Notes: generated by a model from the sequence alone, not told the origin. A DNA stretch of 64,000 bases from Rivibacter subsaxonicus (GCF_004217215.1 NZ_SHKP01000005.1:67501-131500); one strand, 5' to 3'; positions 25,368 through 35,081 are shown, counted from the stretch's first letter. Program-made: numbers and translations.

Positions 25368-26780
25368 TTACAGCAGCGTGCTGAAGAAGCCGCGCACGAA
25401 GGCGCTGCAGAACGGCGCGGCATTGCCGTGGTCGCCGGAGGTGTTGGGCAGCGGGTAGGTTTGCTGGAAGCCACCGGCCAGCTGCGCGGCCGCCGGGCCG
25501 AGCGTGCCGTTGATCGCGGCCAGGTCGCCGCGCAGGTCCAGCGCCGGCACCAGCAGCCCCTTTGATCCGAAGAAGATCTGGGCATCGGTGGTGTTGAAGC
25601 CATACACCGTCGGGTCGGCGTTCGAGTAGCACAGCGCAACCTTGCCCTTGGGCGTGAAGTTCAGCAGCGAGTTCAGGTCGGCCGCCTTGCGGAAGCCGTT
25701 GTTGGTGTTGCTGAAGAAGTCGGCGCGGAAGGCCTCCTTGATCAGACCACCGGTGCCGAACAGTCGGGTGAAGGTCGGATCGGCCGGCAGCTTGCCGGCG
25801 GCTATCAGATCGGGCACCGGCGTGTCGGTCGGGAACAGCGTCTCGGCGGTGGCGGCATACGGATCCTGGTAGGCATCGGTGGCCGTCGCGTACACGTTGC
25901 CGTAGGAGCGCTGCCAGCTGGTCAGCAGCATCGGCGTGAAGATCGTCGCGCCACCATTGACCGTGCAGTTGATGCCGCGCGGATTGCCGTCGCAGACGCC
26001 CGGGTTCGGACCGCTGTTGACCAGGGTCACGAACTTGCCGAGGTTGTACGGGCCGGACATCGGACCCGAGGCCGTGACCGTGAACTCGCCCGCGTAGTCG
26101 CGCTCGAGTGCGCGATGCACCGCCATCGCCACGTGACCACCCTGCGAGTAGCCGGTCAGGAAGAGCTTGGCCCCCGGCTTGTTGGTGCTGGCCGCGTTGA
26201 GATGACTGAAGGCCGCGCGCATGCCGTCGACCACGTCGACCGCCTGGTTCTCGGCGTTCAGGTAGGGGTGGTACTGCAGGCTCGACTTGTCGTAGCCGAG
26301 ATAGTTCGGCGCCACGACGATGAAGCCCTGGGCGGTGAACATCGCCGCCACCAGCGAGGCTTCGCCGTTGTTCTGGACGTCGGCCATGTTGAACGAGCGC
26401 AAGGTCGTCGTGCCATGCGCGTAGACCACCACAGGCAGCTTGCCGGTGCCACCGCCGGTGCAGCGCGGGTCGGTCCCGTTGGGCACGAGCGCGGCGGTCG
26501 ACGCGGTCTGCGGCAGCCCGGCCGGATCGCGCGTCATGTAGAGCACGTAGCGCACGTCGACGCCGCAGACCGGCGCACCGGCGATCTGCAGCAGGCCCTG
26601 GCCAGACGCGCTGCCCTGCAGGGCGGCGGTGAACTGGGCCGCCGTCAGCGATCCGGCAAGCTGCGCGGTGATGATCGTGGCGCGCGCCGGCGGCGCGTCT
26701 TCACCATCGCCGCCACAGGCGGCCAGCAGCAGCGACGCGGACAGGGCCGCGGCCATGCCCAGGGGACGCAATCGGATCAT
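25368..26780 (-). CDS. Lipase-like alpha/beta hydrolase lipoprotein
   Basis: A 470-residue lipoprotein enzyme. The signal ends in the lipobox LAAC with Cys22. The hydrolase domain has an oxyanion-type AHGTTT (His122-Gly123), nucleophile Ser212 in LTGYSQGGHVAMA, a probable acid in CYSNADPTVYG and a histidine in SGDHGNAAPFC. This layout resembles secretory lipases/esterases. Several extra cysteines suggest disulfides. Outer-membrane anchoring, a downstream OmpW gene 12 bases away and a possible TetR-type site upstream point to uptake and cleavage of an ester or lipid-like compound. The substrate is unknown. Confidence 0.82.
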   Translation of the reverse strand: MIRLRPLGMAAALSASLLLAACGGDGEDAPPARATIITAQLAGSLTAAQFTAALQGSASGQGLLQIAGAPVCGVDVRYVLYMTRDPAGLPQTASTAALVPNGTDPRCTGGGTGKLPVVVYAHGTTTLRSFNMADVQNNGEASLVAAMFTAQGFIVVAPNYLGYDKSSLQYHPYLNAENQAVDVVDGMRAAFSHLNAASTNKPGAKLFLTGYSQGGHVAMAVHRALERDYAGEFTVTASGPMSGPYNLGKFVTLVNSGPNPGVCDGNPRGINCTVNGGATIFTPMLLTSWQRSYGNVYATATDAYQDPYAATAETLFPTDTPVPDLIAAGKLPADPTFTRLFGTGGLIKEAFRADFFSNTNNGFRKAADLNSLLNFTPKGKVALCYSNADPTVYGFNTTDAQIFFGSKGLLVPALDLRGDLAAINGTLGPAAAQLAGGFQQTYPLPNTSGDHGNAAPFCSAFVRGFFSTLL

Positions 26781-26816
26781 CAGCGAGCTCCTCAGCTGTC
26801 GACCGCCCGAGGATGC

Positions 26817-26828
26817 GAACGGTCGTTC
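26817..26828. promoter_or_regulatory. GAACG-GT-CGTTC dyad, possible TetR-family operator
   Basis: A perfect 5-bp inverted repeat with a 2-base centre, 37 bases upstream of the lipase-like gene's ATG on its promoter side. Short GAACG/CGTTC dyads are common operators for TetR-family repressors. No such regulator is nearby, so the call rests on sequence and position only. Confidence 0.4.
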
Positions 26829-27001
26829 TATTTGGGAGGGCTGACTTTAGAGGGCCACCTCGACGCAACCGAGGCGGAAAAACCCGATGGCGCAACGCGC
26901 GTGGGCTCGACCCAGATCGCGCGAAGCGGCCGACCCCTGCTACGACGGCCTTGTAGAGGCCAGCCCGCTGGCGTCGCGAGCCGCGGCGGCCGCACGCCCC
27001 C

Positions 27002-27982
27002 CTAGAAGGGGTTATTGACCGCGCGCTGGACGGCAAGGTTGCCGGTCTGCAGCTGCGCGCCGGGGCCGACCCGACGATCGTCGGCAAAGAGATAGTTGCC
27101 CGAAGTGGCACCGGTGACGAGCGTCTCGCTGGTGCAGTTGGGCAAGGCCACCGTGCAGGCCGGCTGCGTCCAGTTGGCGTAGCCGTAGCCGGGCGGGTAG
27201 CTCATGACGACTCCCACGTACTCGTCAAGCTGGATCAGGCCGATGCGCCGGCCGTCGTTGTAGATCGTAGAGCGAAGCTTGGCGTTGAAGCGCTCGGTGA
27301 TCTGGCGCAGCGCGTCGACGCGGTCGAAGTCGGGACGGGCCGCCTGCTCGGCCAGCGCAAAGGGCGTGATGCCGACGTTCGGCACGGTCACGATCAGCAC
27401 CCGGGCGCCGGCATCGGCCAGCCGGTTGACCTGCTGGGCCAAGGCCGTGCCGGCGGCCTCGCCGGCGGCACGCGCGTTGCCGATGTCGGCCCCGCTGCTC
27501 ATCGCCTGGTAGGCGGCAATGATGTCCTTCTGGCCGGTGTAGACCGTGGTCAGGTCGCTGTTGGTGAAGCCGGCAGCGCCGGCCGCCGCGGTGATCTGTG
27601 CGGCAAGCTCGGCCACGCCTGTGTCGGCGGCGGCAAAGATGCGCCCGCGCGGCGTGGCCGTGTCGAGGTTGTTCGGGCACTCGGCGAAGCCCATGTTGTA
27701 GTGGCCGGTCAGCACCTGGACCCAGATCGGGTTGAGCCCGCAGTTGAAGGTCGGCAGCACCGGCGGCACGGCGGTGCTGTCGCCGGCCGTCAGCCCGTTG
27801 ATGCCGTAGCGCGCGCCGGTGGGCGTGAGCACGCTGCCCTCGTCGCCGAACACGAGGACGCGACCGGGCTGGAATGTGGTCACCAGATCGCCGCCGCCAC
27901 AGGCGTTCAGCATCAGGGCGCCGGCCAGACCGGCGCAGGCGAGGCCAAATCGGCCGAGGCGGGGGAGTGACAGCTTCTTCAT
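27002..27982 (-). CDS. SGNH/GDSL-family lipoprotein lacking catalytic residues
   Basis: A 326-residue lipoprotein (lipobox LNAC, Cys28) with the outline of a GDSL esterase: block I reads LVFGDEGSVL, block II/III region reads VYTGQKDI, then VTVPNVGITPFA resembles the VPNLGLTP block, and the C terminus YLFADDRRVGP stands for the usual FxDxxHP. The nucleophile Ser is Glu48, the oxyanion Asn is Lys152 and the catalytic His is absent. It is therefore probably a binding protein rather than an enzyme. It lies upstream of the lipase-like gene on the same strand, 221 bases away. ATG 27982. Confidence 0.75.
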   Translation of the reverse strand: MKKLSLPRLGRFGLACAGLAGALMLNACGGGDLVTTFQPGRVLVFGDEGSVLTPTGARYGINGLTAGDSTAVPPVLPTFNCGLNPIWVQVLTGHYNMGFAECPNNLDTATPRGRIFAAADTGVAELAAQITAAAGAAGFTNSDLTTVYTGQKDIIAAYQAMSSGADIGNARAAGEAAGTALAQQVNRLADAGARVLIVTVPNVGITPFALAEQAARPDFDRVDALRQITERFNAKLRSTIYNDGRRIGLIQLDEYVGVVMSYPPGYGYANWTQPACTVALPNCTSETLVTGATSGNYLFADDRRVGPGAQLQTGNLAVQRAVNNPF

Positions 27983-28040
27983 GGGAAGGCGGGCGTTGGA
28001 CGCGGTCTGGGGCAGGCTGAAAAGAGGGATGTCCGGGATA

Positions 28041-29036
28041 TCAGGCGGCGGCGCGGCGCAGGCGGTCACGCACGCCGGCCCAGGCCGGCTCGTCGGGGGG
28101 TTCCTCGACCCACAGGACCGAGACACCCGCCGCGTCGAACTCGCGCAACGCGGCAAACAACTCATGGGCCGCGGCGGCCGCATCGGCGGGCATGCGCCGG
28201 AAACGCAGCCCGCGCGGCACGTCGCGCAGGTTCAGTGAATATACCGCCAGCCGCTGCGCGCCCTCGACCGGCAGCACTTCGCCCGGAAGCACGTCGAGCG
28301 CGGCGCGCAGCTGGCGCAGCGGCATCAGGCGCACGGTGGCGGTCGGTGCGTAGTGCTGCTCGAGCGTGCCAGAAGCGCGCGGCGCACCGGCATCGGCGGC
28401 GCGCAACGGCACGCCGGCGGCGGCCTCGATGCGGCTCGCCTCGAGCACGCCGGGCCGCAGCAACACCGCGCCACCGCGCGAGCAGTCGACGATCGCCGAC
28501 TCGATGCCGAGCGCGCAGTCGCCACCGTCGAGGATTCTGAGTCCGGCGTCGAACTCACTCGCCACATGCTGCGCGGAGGTCGGGCTGACCCGGCCGAAGC
28601 GATTGGCGCTCGGCGCCGCCAGACCGGGTACACCGAGCCTTGCGGCGGCCTCGAGCAACGCCCGCGCCACCGGATGCGCCGGGCTGCGCAGGCCGATCGT
28701 GGCCTGGCCACCGGCGGCCGCGGCACCTAGCTCGGGCCGGCGCGGCACGATCACGGTCAGCGGACCGGGCCAGAAGGCCTCGATCAGGCGCCGCGCGACC
28801 GGCGGCAGTTCGGCGGCAAAGGCCTCGGCGCCGGCGACGTCCGGCACATGGACGATCAGCGGGTGGTCGGCTGGCCGGCCCTTGGCGGCGAAGATCTTGC
28901 GCACCGCGCCATCGTCGTCGGCGCGCGCGCCGAGGCCATAGACGGTCTCGGTCGGGAACGCGACCAGCTCTCCATCCGCCAGCGCCTGCGCGGCGCGGGC
29001 AATCGAGGCTTCCAGGTTGCCCGGCAGGATCGGCAT
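28041..29036 (-). CDS. L-threonylcarbamoyladenylate synthase, Sua5 type
   Basis: Sua5-type enzyme of 331 residues, making threonylcarbamoyl-AMP from threonine, bicarbonate and ATP for the t6A modification. The YrdC domain has FPTETVYGLGARADDDGAVRKIF, KGRPADHPLIVHV and APSANRFGRVSPTSAQHV. A C-terminal Sua5 domain of about 120 residues follows, starting near SGTLEQHYAPTA, so it is the long form and not TsaC. It lies 9 bases after purK in the same direction, a conserved arrangement in this group. ATG 29036. Confidence 0.94.
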   Translation of the reverse strand: MPILPGNLEASIARAAQALADGELVAFPTETVYGLGARADDDGAVRKIFAAKGRPADHPLIVHVPDVAGAEAFAAELPPVARRLIEAFWPGPLTVIVPRRPELGAAAAGGQATIGLRSPAHPVARALLEAAARLGVPGLAAPSANRFGRVSPTSAQHVASEFDAGLRILDGGDCALGIESAIVDCSRGGAVLLRPGVLEASRIEAAAGVPLRAADAGAPRASGTLEQHYAPTATVRLMPLRQLRAALDVLPGEVLPVEGAQRLAVYSLNLRDVPRGLRFRRMPADAAAAAHELFAALREFDAAGVSVLWVEEPPDEPAWAGVRDRLRRAAA

Positions 29037-29045
29037 CGCGTTCGG

Positions 29046-30206
29046 TCAGAGGCCCGGCAGGCCGAGGATCGCCGCAGCCCGATCGACCTGCAGTCGCGCG
29101 CCCTCGGGCGAGGACGCGGTCAGCGTCAGGTGGCCCATCTTGCGGCCGCGCCTGGCTTCGGTCTTGCCGTAGAGATGCAGGTGGGCGCCGGGCAGCGCCA
29201 GCACCGCGGCCCAGTCGGGCTCGCGCTCGCGCCCTGCGGGGTCGAACCACAGGTCGCCGAGCAGGTTCAGCATCAGCGCCGCCGAGTGCAGCCGTGGCGC
29301 CACCAGCGGCAGCCCGGCCATGCAGCGCACCTGCAGATCGAACTGCGAGACGTCGCAACTGTCGATGCTGTGGTGGCCGGAGTTGTGCGGCCGCGGCGCC
29401 ATCTCGTTGGCGACCAGCGAGCCGTCCTTCAGCACGAAGAGCTCGACGCACAGCACGCCGACGTAGCCCAGGCCGTCGGCGATGCGGCGTGCCGCATCGT
29501 GCGCGCGCTCGGCCAGCGCGGCGTCGACGCCCGGCGCCGGCACCTCGGTGACGGCGAGGATGCCGTCGCGGTGCAGGTTGCGCTGGATCGGCAGCGCGAC
29601 GCTGGCGCCCTGCGCGTCGCGCGCGATCACGAGGCTGATCTCGAAGTCCAGTGCCAGCATCTGCTCGAGCACGCAGGGCACACGGCCGAGCTCGGTCCAG
29701 GCGGCCACCAGCGCGGCGCGGTCGCGCACCCGCACCTGGCCCTTGCCGTCGTAGCCCATGCGCGCGGTCTTCAGGATGCCGGGCAGCAGCGAGTCCGCCA
29801 CCGCGGCGAGTTGTGCCTCGGTCTCGATCAGCGCATGCGGCGCGCAGGGCACGCCACAGCGCTCGATCAGCGCCTTCTCGGCGGCGCGATCCTGGCAGAC
29901 CGCGACGGCGTCGCCGGCCGGTGCGGTCGGCACCCGCGCGGCCAGCGTGCGCAGCGCGTCGGCCGGCACGTTCTCGAACTCGGTGGTGATCGCGGCGCAG
30001 GCATCCGCCATCCGGGCGAGACCGCCGGCGTCCAGGTAGCCGGTCTGTACATGCAGGTGCGACACCAGCCCGGCTGGGCTGCTGGCATCGGCATCGAGCA
30101 CCGCCGTGCGGTAGCCGAGCTGCTGGGCGGCGTGCGCGAACATGCGGCCGAGCTGGCCCCCGCCGAGCACGCCGAGCGTGGCGCCTGGGAGGATCGGGGC
30201 CGTCAT
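29046..30206 (-). CDS. purK: 5-(carboxyamino)imidazole ribonucleotide synthase
   Basis: ATP-grasp enzyme of 386 residues, carboxylating AIR with bicarbonate and ATP in purine synthesis. The N terminus LGVLGGGQLGRMFAHAAQQLG, the ATP-grasp core KTARMGYDGKGQ, and VNEMAPRPHNSGHHSIDSC are characteristic. Its ATG at 30206 shares one base with the purE stop codon, so the pair is coupled. purE and the Sua5 gene complete the unit. Confidence 0.96.
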   Translation of the reverse strand: MTAPILPGATLGVLGGGQLGRMFAHAAQQLGYRTAVLDADASSPAGLVSHLHVQTGYLDAGGLARMADACAAITTEFENVPADALRTLAARVPTAPAGDAVAVCQDRAAEKALIERCGVPCAPHALIETEAQLAAVADSLLPGILKTARMGYDGKGQVRVRDRAALVAAWTELGRVPCVLEQMLALDFEISLVIARDAQGASVALPIQRNLHRDGILAVTEVPAPGVDAALAERAHDAARRIADGLGYVGVLCVELFVLKDGSLVANEMAPRPHNSGHHSIDSCDVSQFDLQVRCMAGLPLVAPRLHSAALMLNLLGDLWFDPAGREREPDWAAVLALPGAHLHLYGKTEARRGRKMGHLTLTASSPEGARLQVDRAAAILGLPGL

Positions 30207-30706
30207 CAGCGCAGCTCGGCGCTCATCGCGCGCGCGGCCTCGGTCTGGCGCGCGCGGAAGGCATCGAGCTTGGCCGCCAGCGCGGCATCATCGCGCGCCA
30301 GCATGGCGACCACGAACAACGCCGCGTTGGCGGCGCCGGCAGCTCCGATCGCAAAGGTCGCGACCGGCACGCCCTTGGGCATCTGCACGATCGAGTGCAG
30401 CGAATCGACGCCCTGCAGGTGCTTGCTCGGCACCGGCACGCCGAGCACCGGCACCGTGGTCTTGGCGGCCAGCATGCCCGGCAGGTGGGCCGCGCCGCCG
30501 GCGCCGGCGATGATCGCCGCCAGGCCGCGCGCCCGCGCGCCTTCGGCATAACGGAACATCTCGTCCGGCATGCGATGCGCGGAGACGACCTGCGCCTCGA
30601 AGGTGACGCCGAACTCGGCGAGAATCTCGGCCGCGTGACGCATGATGTCCCAGTCGCTGCTGGAACCCATCACCACGCCGACCAGGGGGGTTGCTGCGCT
30701 TGTCAC
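30206..30706 (-). CDS. purE: N5-carboxyaminoimidazole ribonucleotide mutase
   Basis: PurE, 166 residues, moving the carboxyl group of N5-CAIR to give CAIR. The [13 protein letters not shown] loop, the [14 protein letters not shown] segment with its catalytic His, and [16 protein letters not shown] are all present. It starts with GTG at 30706, supported by an AGGAG six bases upstream; there is no better in-frame ATG. The usual upstream partner purC is 2.2 kb away here, with two unrelated genes in between. Confidence 0.96.
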   Translation of the reverse strand: MTSAATPLVGVVMGSSSDWDIMRHAAEILAEFGVTFEAQVVSAHRMPDEMFRYAEGARARGLAAIIAGAGGAAHLPGMLAAKTTVPVLGVPVPSKHLQGVDSLHSIVQMPKGVPVATFAIGAAGAANAALFVVAMLARDDAALAAKLDAFRARQTEAARAMSAELR

Positions 30707-30823
30707 AGCCCGCTCCTCGTCGAAGGCGCCCCGTGCTTACCAAGGAGTCGGGCCGCCTGATTGATCAATCCGCGATTGTAGGTGGGCGTTGCGACCCGCT
30801 CTTTCGCCCCCATCTGTGCCGCC

Positions 30824-31768
30824 ATGATTGACATCACGCTCGACAACCTCGAGACCGAACTGATCCAGGCCTCGCTCGCGCAGCCGGTGCTGCTCGACAT
30901 CTGGGCGCCCTGGTGCGGCCCGTGCAAGGCGCTCGGGCCGTTGCTGGAGAAACTGGAGACCAGCTATGCCGGCCGCTTCAAGCTGGCCAAGCTCAACAGC
31001 GACGAGCAGCCCGAGATCGCCGGCCAGCTGAGCCAGGCCTTCGGCGTGCGCTCGATCCCCTTCTGTGTGATGTTCGTCGGCGGCCAGCCGGTCGACGGTT
31101 TCGTCGGCGCGCTGCCGCAGGCGCAGATCGAGGCCTTCCTCGACAAGCACGTGCCGGGCGCCGATCAGCTCGCCGCCGCCGAGGAGGCCGAGGCCGCCGA
31201 GGAACTGGCCGCGGAGGGCGACGCCGAGGCCGCGCTGGCCAAACTCGGCGAGGCGCTCGCGATCGATCCGGGCAACGACGCGCTGCGCGCCGACTATGCG
31301 CTGCGCCTGCTCGACGCCGGCCGCCTGGCCGACGCCCGGCGCGTCTACGAGCCGCTGGCGCCGAAGGTCATCCTCGACGCGCGCGCGGCCGCGATCGGCC
31401 ATTACCTGGAGGCCATCGAGGCCGTGCCGAAAGCGCGCAGCACCCAGGAGCTGGCATCGGTCATCGCCGCCAACAAGCGCGACTTCGAGGCCCGCTTCGA
31501 GCTCGCCCAGAGCCACTTTGCGGCGCGCCGCTTCACCGAGGCGATGGACGAACTGCTCGAGATCGTGATGCGCGACAAGGCCTGGAACGGCGAACTCGCG
31601 CGCAAGACCTACGTCGCGATCCTCGAACTGATGGGCAAGCCGAAGCCGGCCAAGGCCGCCGCCGAGGCGGCCAAGGGCACGCTCGAACTCACCGGTCGCG
31701 CCACGGTGGCGCCGGCCGATCCGCTGATCGACCAGTACCGTCGCAAGCTGAGCATGGCCTTGTTCTGA
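30824..31768 (+). CDS. cnoX: CnoX/YbbN-like chaperedoxin
   Basis: Cytoplasmic thioredoxin-fold protein with TPR tail, 314 residues. The Trx domain (about 1-110) has the active site WAPWCGPCK with Cys31 and Cys34, unlike E. coli CnoX (SXXC), so redox activity is likely. From about residue 120 helical TPR-like repeats follow (LAAEGDAEAALAKLGEALAID). The family protects unfolded proteins from oxidation and passes them to GroEL and DnaK. ATG 30824 is the family start. It stands alone on the plus strand, between purE and the convergent TPR gene. Confidence 0.87.
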   Translation: MIDITLDNLETELIQASLAQPVLLDIWAPWCGPCKALGPLLEKLETSYAGRFKLAKLNSDEQPEIAGQLSQAFGVRSIPFCVMFVGGQPVDGFVGALPQAQIEAFLDKHVPGADQLAAAEEAEAAEELAAEGDAEAALAKLGEALAIDPGNDALRADYALRLLDAGRLADARRVYEPLAPKVILDARAAAIGHYLEAIEAVPKARSTQELASVIAANKRDFEARFELAQSHFAARRFTEAMDELLEIVMRDKAWNGELARKTYVAILELMGKPKPAKAAAEAAKGTLELTGRATVAPADPLIDQYRRKLSMALF

Positions 31769-31784
31769 GCCGAGGCCGGCGCGG

Positions 31785-32918
31785 TCAGCGCACCGGCATC
31801 TCGACCCTGGCCAGCGCGAGATCGAACTGCTCGCGCACCGACTGCCGCAGTTGCTGGTAGCGCTGCAGCCGCTCCCGGCCACGCACCAGCAAGCCCTCGG
31901 CCTCGGCCTCGCGCCCCTGGTGTCGGCGCAGCAGCGCGACCCAGGCCAGCGTCGCTGCCACTTCCTCGTTGTCGTCGAGCCGCGCTTCGTCGCTCAATGC
32001 AGCTAGCGCGAGTGTTGCATCGGCTTCAGCTTCGTCGAGCCGACCGAGCTGGAGTTGGCACCATGCCCGTTCGGCCAGCAGGGCACCGGCATAGTGCTGC
32101 ATGCCGTCGCGCAGGCCGGCATCGAAGTGCTGCCGGTACAGCGCCAGCGCCACCTCAGGCTGGTCGCTGATGACCATCAGCAGGGCCTTGAGCATCGGCA
32201 CCATCGGATCCTCGTTGCCGATCCGCAGGTGGTCGTTGAGATGCTGCGCGGACTCCAAAGCCGCCAGCGTCTCGCGCAGTGGCATCAGCATGGCTGGCCG
32301 CGCCTCGGCGCCATAGAGCCGTTGCAGACGCGCGTTGTTGGAATCGATGCCGGCGCGGTTGTGCAGCAACGCCGCCAGGGTCGCGCCATCGCCTTCGGCA
32401 GTGGCGTGCTCGTGCGCCCGCCGGTACCAGCACTGCGCAGTCGGCAGATCGCCGGCGTAGTGGTAGCTCTGCGCCACGACCAGGCAGGCCCGCGAGCGGG
32501 CGCTGTGATGGCCCGGCTCGGCCTCCTGCAGCGCCTGCGCGGCGTAGCGCGCCATCAGCACCGAGTCGTTGCCGAGGTAATGCATGTGCGACAACCAGGC
32601 CGCAGCAAGTGCCTGCACGGGCCGCACCCGCGCCGCCGCCGCCATCGCCAGTGCGCGCGCCAGCGGCTGGTAGGCCGGCTCGTTGCGATCGCCGCAGTAG
32701 CCCACCAGCGCCCGCGCCAGGGCCAGCCACGCCGACAGCGTCGGCCGCGGATCGCGGGCCTGCAGCGCGGCGATCTGCTCGACCAGGGCCTGAGCTTCGT
32801 CGGCATAGCCGAGGCGGGCCCGCAGCACCGCCAGTTCGGCTTGAAGGCACGCGGCGGCGACGGGGTCGGCCGCCTCCGCGATCGATCGCTCAAGATGCTG
32901 CTGCAGACGCACGGCCAT
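31785..32918 (-). CDS. TPR-repeat protein of unknown function
   Basis: A 377-residue, wholly helical protein with no signal peptide. Repeats such as ARYAAQALQEAEPGHHSAR, AGDLPTAQCWYRRAHEHATA and LGRLDEAEADATLALAAL are TPR-like. The layout recalls the C-terminal sensor halves of LuxR/MalT-type or signalling regulators but no DNA-binding or enzyme domain is attached. It is 20 bases upstream of purC's end on the same strand and 16 bases from the convergent cnoX gene. Function not assigned. Confidence 0.7.
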   Translation of the reverse strand: MAVRLQQHLERSIAEAADPVAAACLQAELAVLRARLGYADEAQALVEQIAALQARDPRPTLSAWLALARALVGYCGDRNEPAYQPLARALAMAAAARVRPVQALAAAWLSHMHYLGNDSVLMARYAAQALQEAEPGHHSARSRACLVVAQSYHYAGDLPTAQCWYRRAHEHATAEGDGATLAALLHNRAGIDSNNARLQRLYGAEARPAMLMPLRETLAALESAQHLNDHLRIGNEDPMVPMLKALLMVISDQPEVALALYRQHFDAGLRDGMQHYAGALLAERAWCQLQLGRLDEAEADATLALAALSDEARLDDNEEVAATLAWVALLRRHQGREAEAEGLLVRGRERLQRYQQLRQSVREQFDLALARVEMPVR

Positions 32919-32937
32919 GATCAGCAGCGGCGGCGGC

Positions 32938-33846
32938 TCAGCCGGTCAGTCTTTCGAGCGCTTCGCGGTACTTCGCTGCGGTGCGTTCGATCACCTCGGC
33001 CGGCAGAGCCGGCGCCGGTGCACTCTTGTTCCAGGGGACGCCACTCACCTGCGCCTGCTCGAGCCAGTCACGCACGAACTGCTTATCGTAGCTCGGCGGA
33101 TTGATGTCTTCGCCGTAGCTCTCGACCGGCCAGTAGCGCGAGGAGTCGGGCGTGAGCACCTCGTCCATCAGCGTCAACGTGCCCTGCTCGTCGAGGCCGA
33201 ACTCGAACTTGGTGTCGGCAATGATGATGCCGCGCGTCAGCGCGTAGGCCGCGGCGCGCTGGTAGAGCTCGATCGAGACCGTCCGCACCCGCTCGGCGAG
33301 TTCGGCGCCGATGATCTGCTGCATGCGCTCGAAGCTGATGTTCTCGTCGTGCTCGCCCATCTCAGCCTTGGTCGCCGGCGTGAAGATCGGCGTCGGCAGC
33401 CGGCTCGCGTTCTTCAGGCCCGGCGGCAGCGCGACGCCGCAGACGTGGCCGTCCTGCTGGTATTCCTTCCAGCCCGAGCCGGCCAGGTAGCCGCGCACCA
33501 CGGCCTCGACGGGCAGCGGCTTCAGGCGCTTGACGAGCATCGCGCGACCGCGCACCTGAGCCACCTCGTCGGGGGCGACCACGCTGACCGGGTCGTCACC
33601 GGTCAGGTGGTTCGGCACCACGCCGGCCAGCTTGTCGAACCAGAACAGCGCCATGCGCGTCAGCAGCTCGCCCTTGCCCGGGATCGGCTCGCCCATCACG
33701 ACGTCGAAGGCCGAGAGCCGGTCGCTGGCGATCATCAGGATGCGGTTAGCGCCGACCGCGTAGTTGTCGCGCACCTTGCCGCGCGCCAGCAGCGGCAGCG
33801 AGTGCAGGGAGGACTGGAGCAGGGAAGCAGTCACGATCGGTCCCAT
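32938..33846 (-). CDS. purC: SAICAR synthase
   Basis: Phosphoribosylaminoimidazole-succinocarboxamide synthase, 302 residues, joining CAIR with aspartate using ATP. The [17 protein letters not shown] loop, [43 protein letters not shown] and [11 protein letters not shown] are family blocks. It is the longer, yeast-like PurC form common in Betaproteobacteria. fba lies upstream, separated by a hairpin. ATG 33846. Confidence 0.96.
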   Translation of the reverse strand: MGPIVTASLLQSSLHSLPLLARGKVRDNYAVGANRILMIASDRLSAFDVVMGEPIPGKGELLTRMALFWFDKLAGVVPNHLTGDDPVSVVAPDEVAQVRGRAMLVKRLKPLPVEAVVRGYLAGSGWKEYQQDGHVCGVALPPGLKNASRLPTPIFTPATKAEMGEHDENISFERMQQIIGAELAERVRTVSIELYQRAAAYALTRGIIIADTKFEFGLDEQGTLTLMDEVLTPDSSRYWPVESYGEDINPPSYDKQFVRDWLEQAQVSGVPWNKSAPAPALPAEVIERTAAKYREALERLTG

Positions 33847-33901
33847 CTGGGCTAGGGATTGTAGGAAGCGGCGTCGACGATCCGGCTCCTACCAAAGGAG
33901 G

Positions 33902-33921
33902 ACGGGCGCCGAAGCGCCCGT
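33902..33921 (-). terminator. Hairpin after fba, UUCG-type loop
   Basis: Minus-strand stem ACGGGCGC/GCGCCCGT with a TTCG tetraloop, 27 bases past the fba stop, followed by CCTCCTTT. The very stable stem and partial U-tract fit a transcription terminator or attenuator between fba and purC. Confidence 0.5.
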
Positions 33922-33947
33922 ATCCGCGGGGGAGGGTTGGACCCGGT

Positions 33948-35012
33948 TCAGGCCACTTGCTGGGCGAGTTCGCCGCGGGCGTACTTCTGGGCCACCACCG
34001 TCAGCGGATCGGCCTTGATCTTGGCGCCTTGGCCCTCGCAACCGAACTCGATGTAGCGCTGCTTGACGATCGCCTTGGCTGCGGCCGTGGCCGGCTTGAG
34101 GTATTCGCGCGGGTCGAACTTGCTCGGGTTCTCGTGCAGGAACTTGCGCACCGCGGCCGTCATCGCCAGGCGGATGTCGGTGTCGATATTGATCTTGCGC
34201 ACGCCATGCTTGATGGCTTCCTGGATCTCGGAGATCGGCACGCCGTAGGTCTCCTTCATGTCGCCGCCGTACTTGCGGATCTCGGCCAGCAGGTCCTGCG
34301 GCACGCTCGAGGAGCCGTGCATCACCAGGTGGGTGTTCGGGATCCGGCGGTGGATCTCCTTGATGCGGCCGATCGCCAGGATGTCGCCGGTGGGCTTGCG
34401 GGTGAACTTGTAGGCGCCATGGCTGGTGCCGATCGCGATCGCCAGCGCATCGAGCTGGGTCTGCTTGACGAAGTCTGCCGCCTGCTCGGGGTCGGTAAGC
34501 AGTTGCTCCATCGTCATCGTGGCCTCGGTGCCATGGCCGTCTTCCTTGTCGCCCTTCATCGTCTCGAGCGAGCCGAGGCAGCCGAGCTCGCCCTCGACGG
34601 TGACGCCGAGCTTGTGCGCCATATCGACCACGGTGCGGGTGACGTCGACGTTGTAGTCGTAGCTGGCGATGCTCTTGCCGTCGGCCATCAGCGAGCCGTC
34701 CATCATCACCGAGCTGAAACCGAGGCCGATCGCGCCCTTGCAGACGTCGGGACTCTGGCCGTGGTCCTGATGCATCACCAGCGGAACCTTCGGCCAGGTC
34801 TCGATCGCGGCCAGGATCAGGTGCTTGATGAAGGCCTCGCCGGCGTACTTGCGGGCGCCGGCGCTGGCCTGCAGGATCACCGGTGCGCCGGTCTCGTCGG
34901 CGGCCGTCATCACCGCCTGCACCTGCTCGAGGTTGTTGACGTTGAAGGCCGGGATGCCGTAGCCGTTCTCGGCGGCATGGTCGAGCAGCTGGCGCATGGA
35001 AACGAGAGGCAT
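33948..35012 (-). CDS. fba: Fructose-bisphosphate aldolase, class II
   Basis: Zinc-dependent aldolase of 354 residues, CbbA type, cleaving fructose 1,6-bisphosphate in glycolysis and its reverse. Zinc and substrate blocks: [45 protein letters not shown] and HGSSSVP. ATG 35012. It follows pyk by 69 bases on the same strand within a pgk-pyk-fba unit, as is usual in this group. Confidence 0.97.
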   Translation of the reverse strand: MPLVSMRQLLDHAAENGYGIPAFNVNNLEQVQAVMTAADETGAPVILQASAGARKYAGEAFIKHLILAAIETWPKVPLVMHQDHGQSPDVCKGAIGLGFSSVMMDGSLMADGKSIASYDYNVDVTRTVVDMAHKLGVTVEGELGCLGSLETMKGDKEDGHGTEATMTMEQLLTDPEQAADFVKQTQLDALAIAIGTSHGAYKFTRKPTGDILAIGRIKEIHRRIPNTHLVMHGSSSVPQDLLAEIRKYGGDMKETYGVPISEIQEAIKHGVRKINIDTDIRLAMTAAVRKFLHENPSKFDPREYLKPATAAAKAIVKQRYIEFGCEGQGAKIKADPLTVVAQKYARGELAQQVA

Positions 35013-35081
35013 GGCGGAACTCCGGAGGGTTGAATCAGCAACTGCTTCGATTCTAGGTCGGCGCTCTTTCGAGATGGGGGC

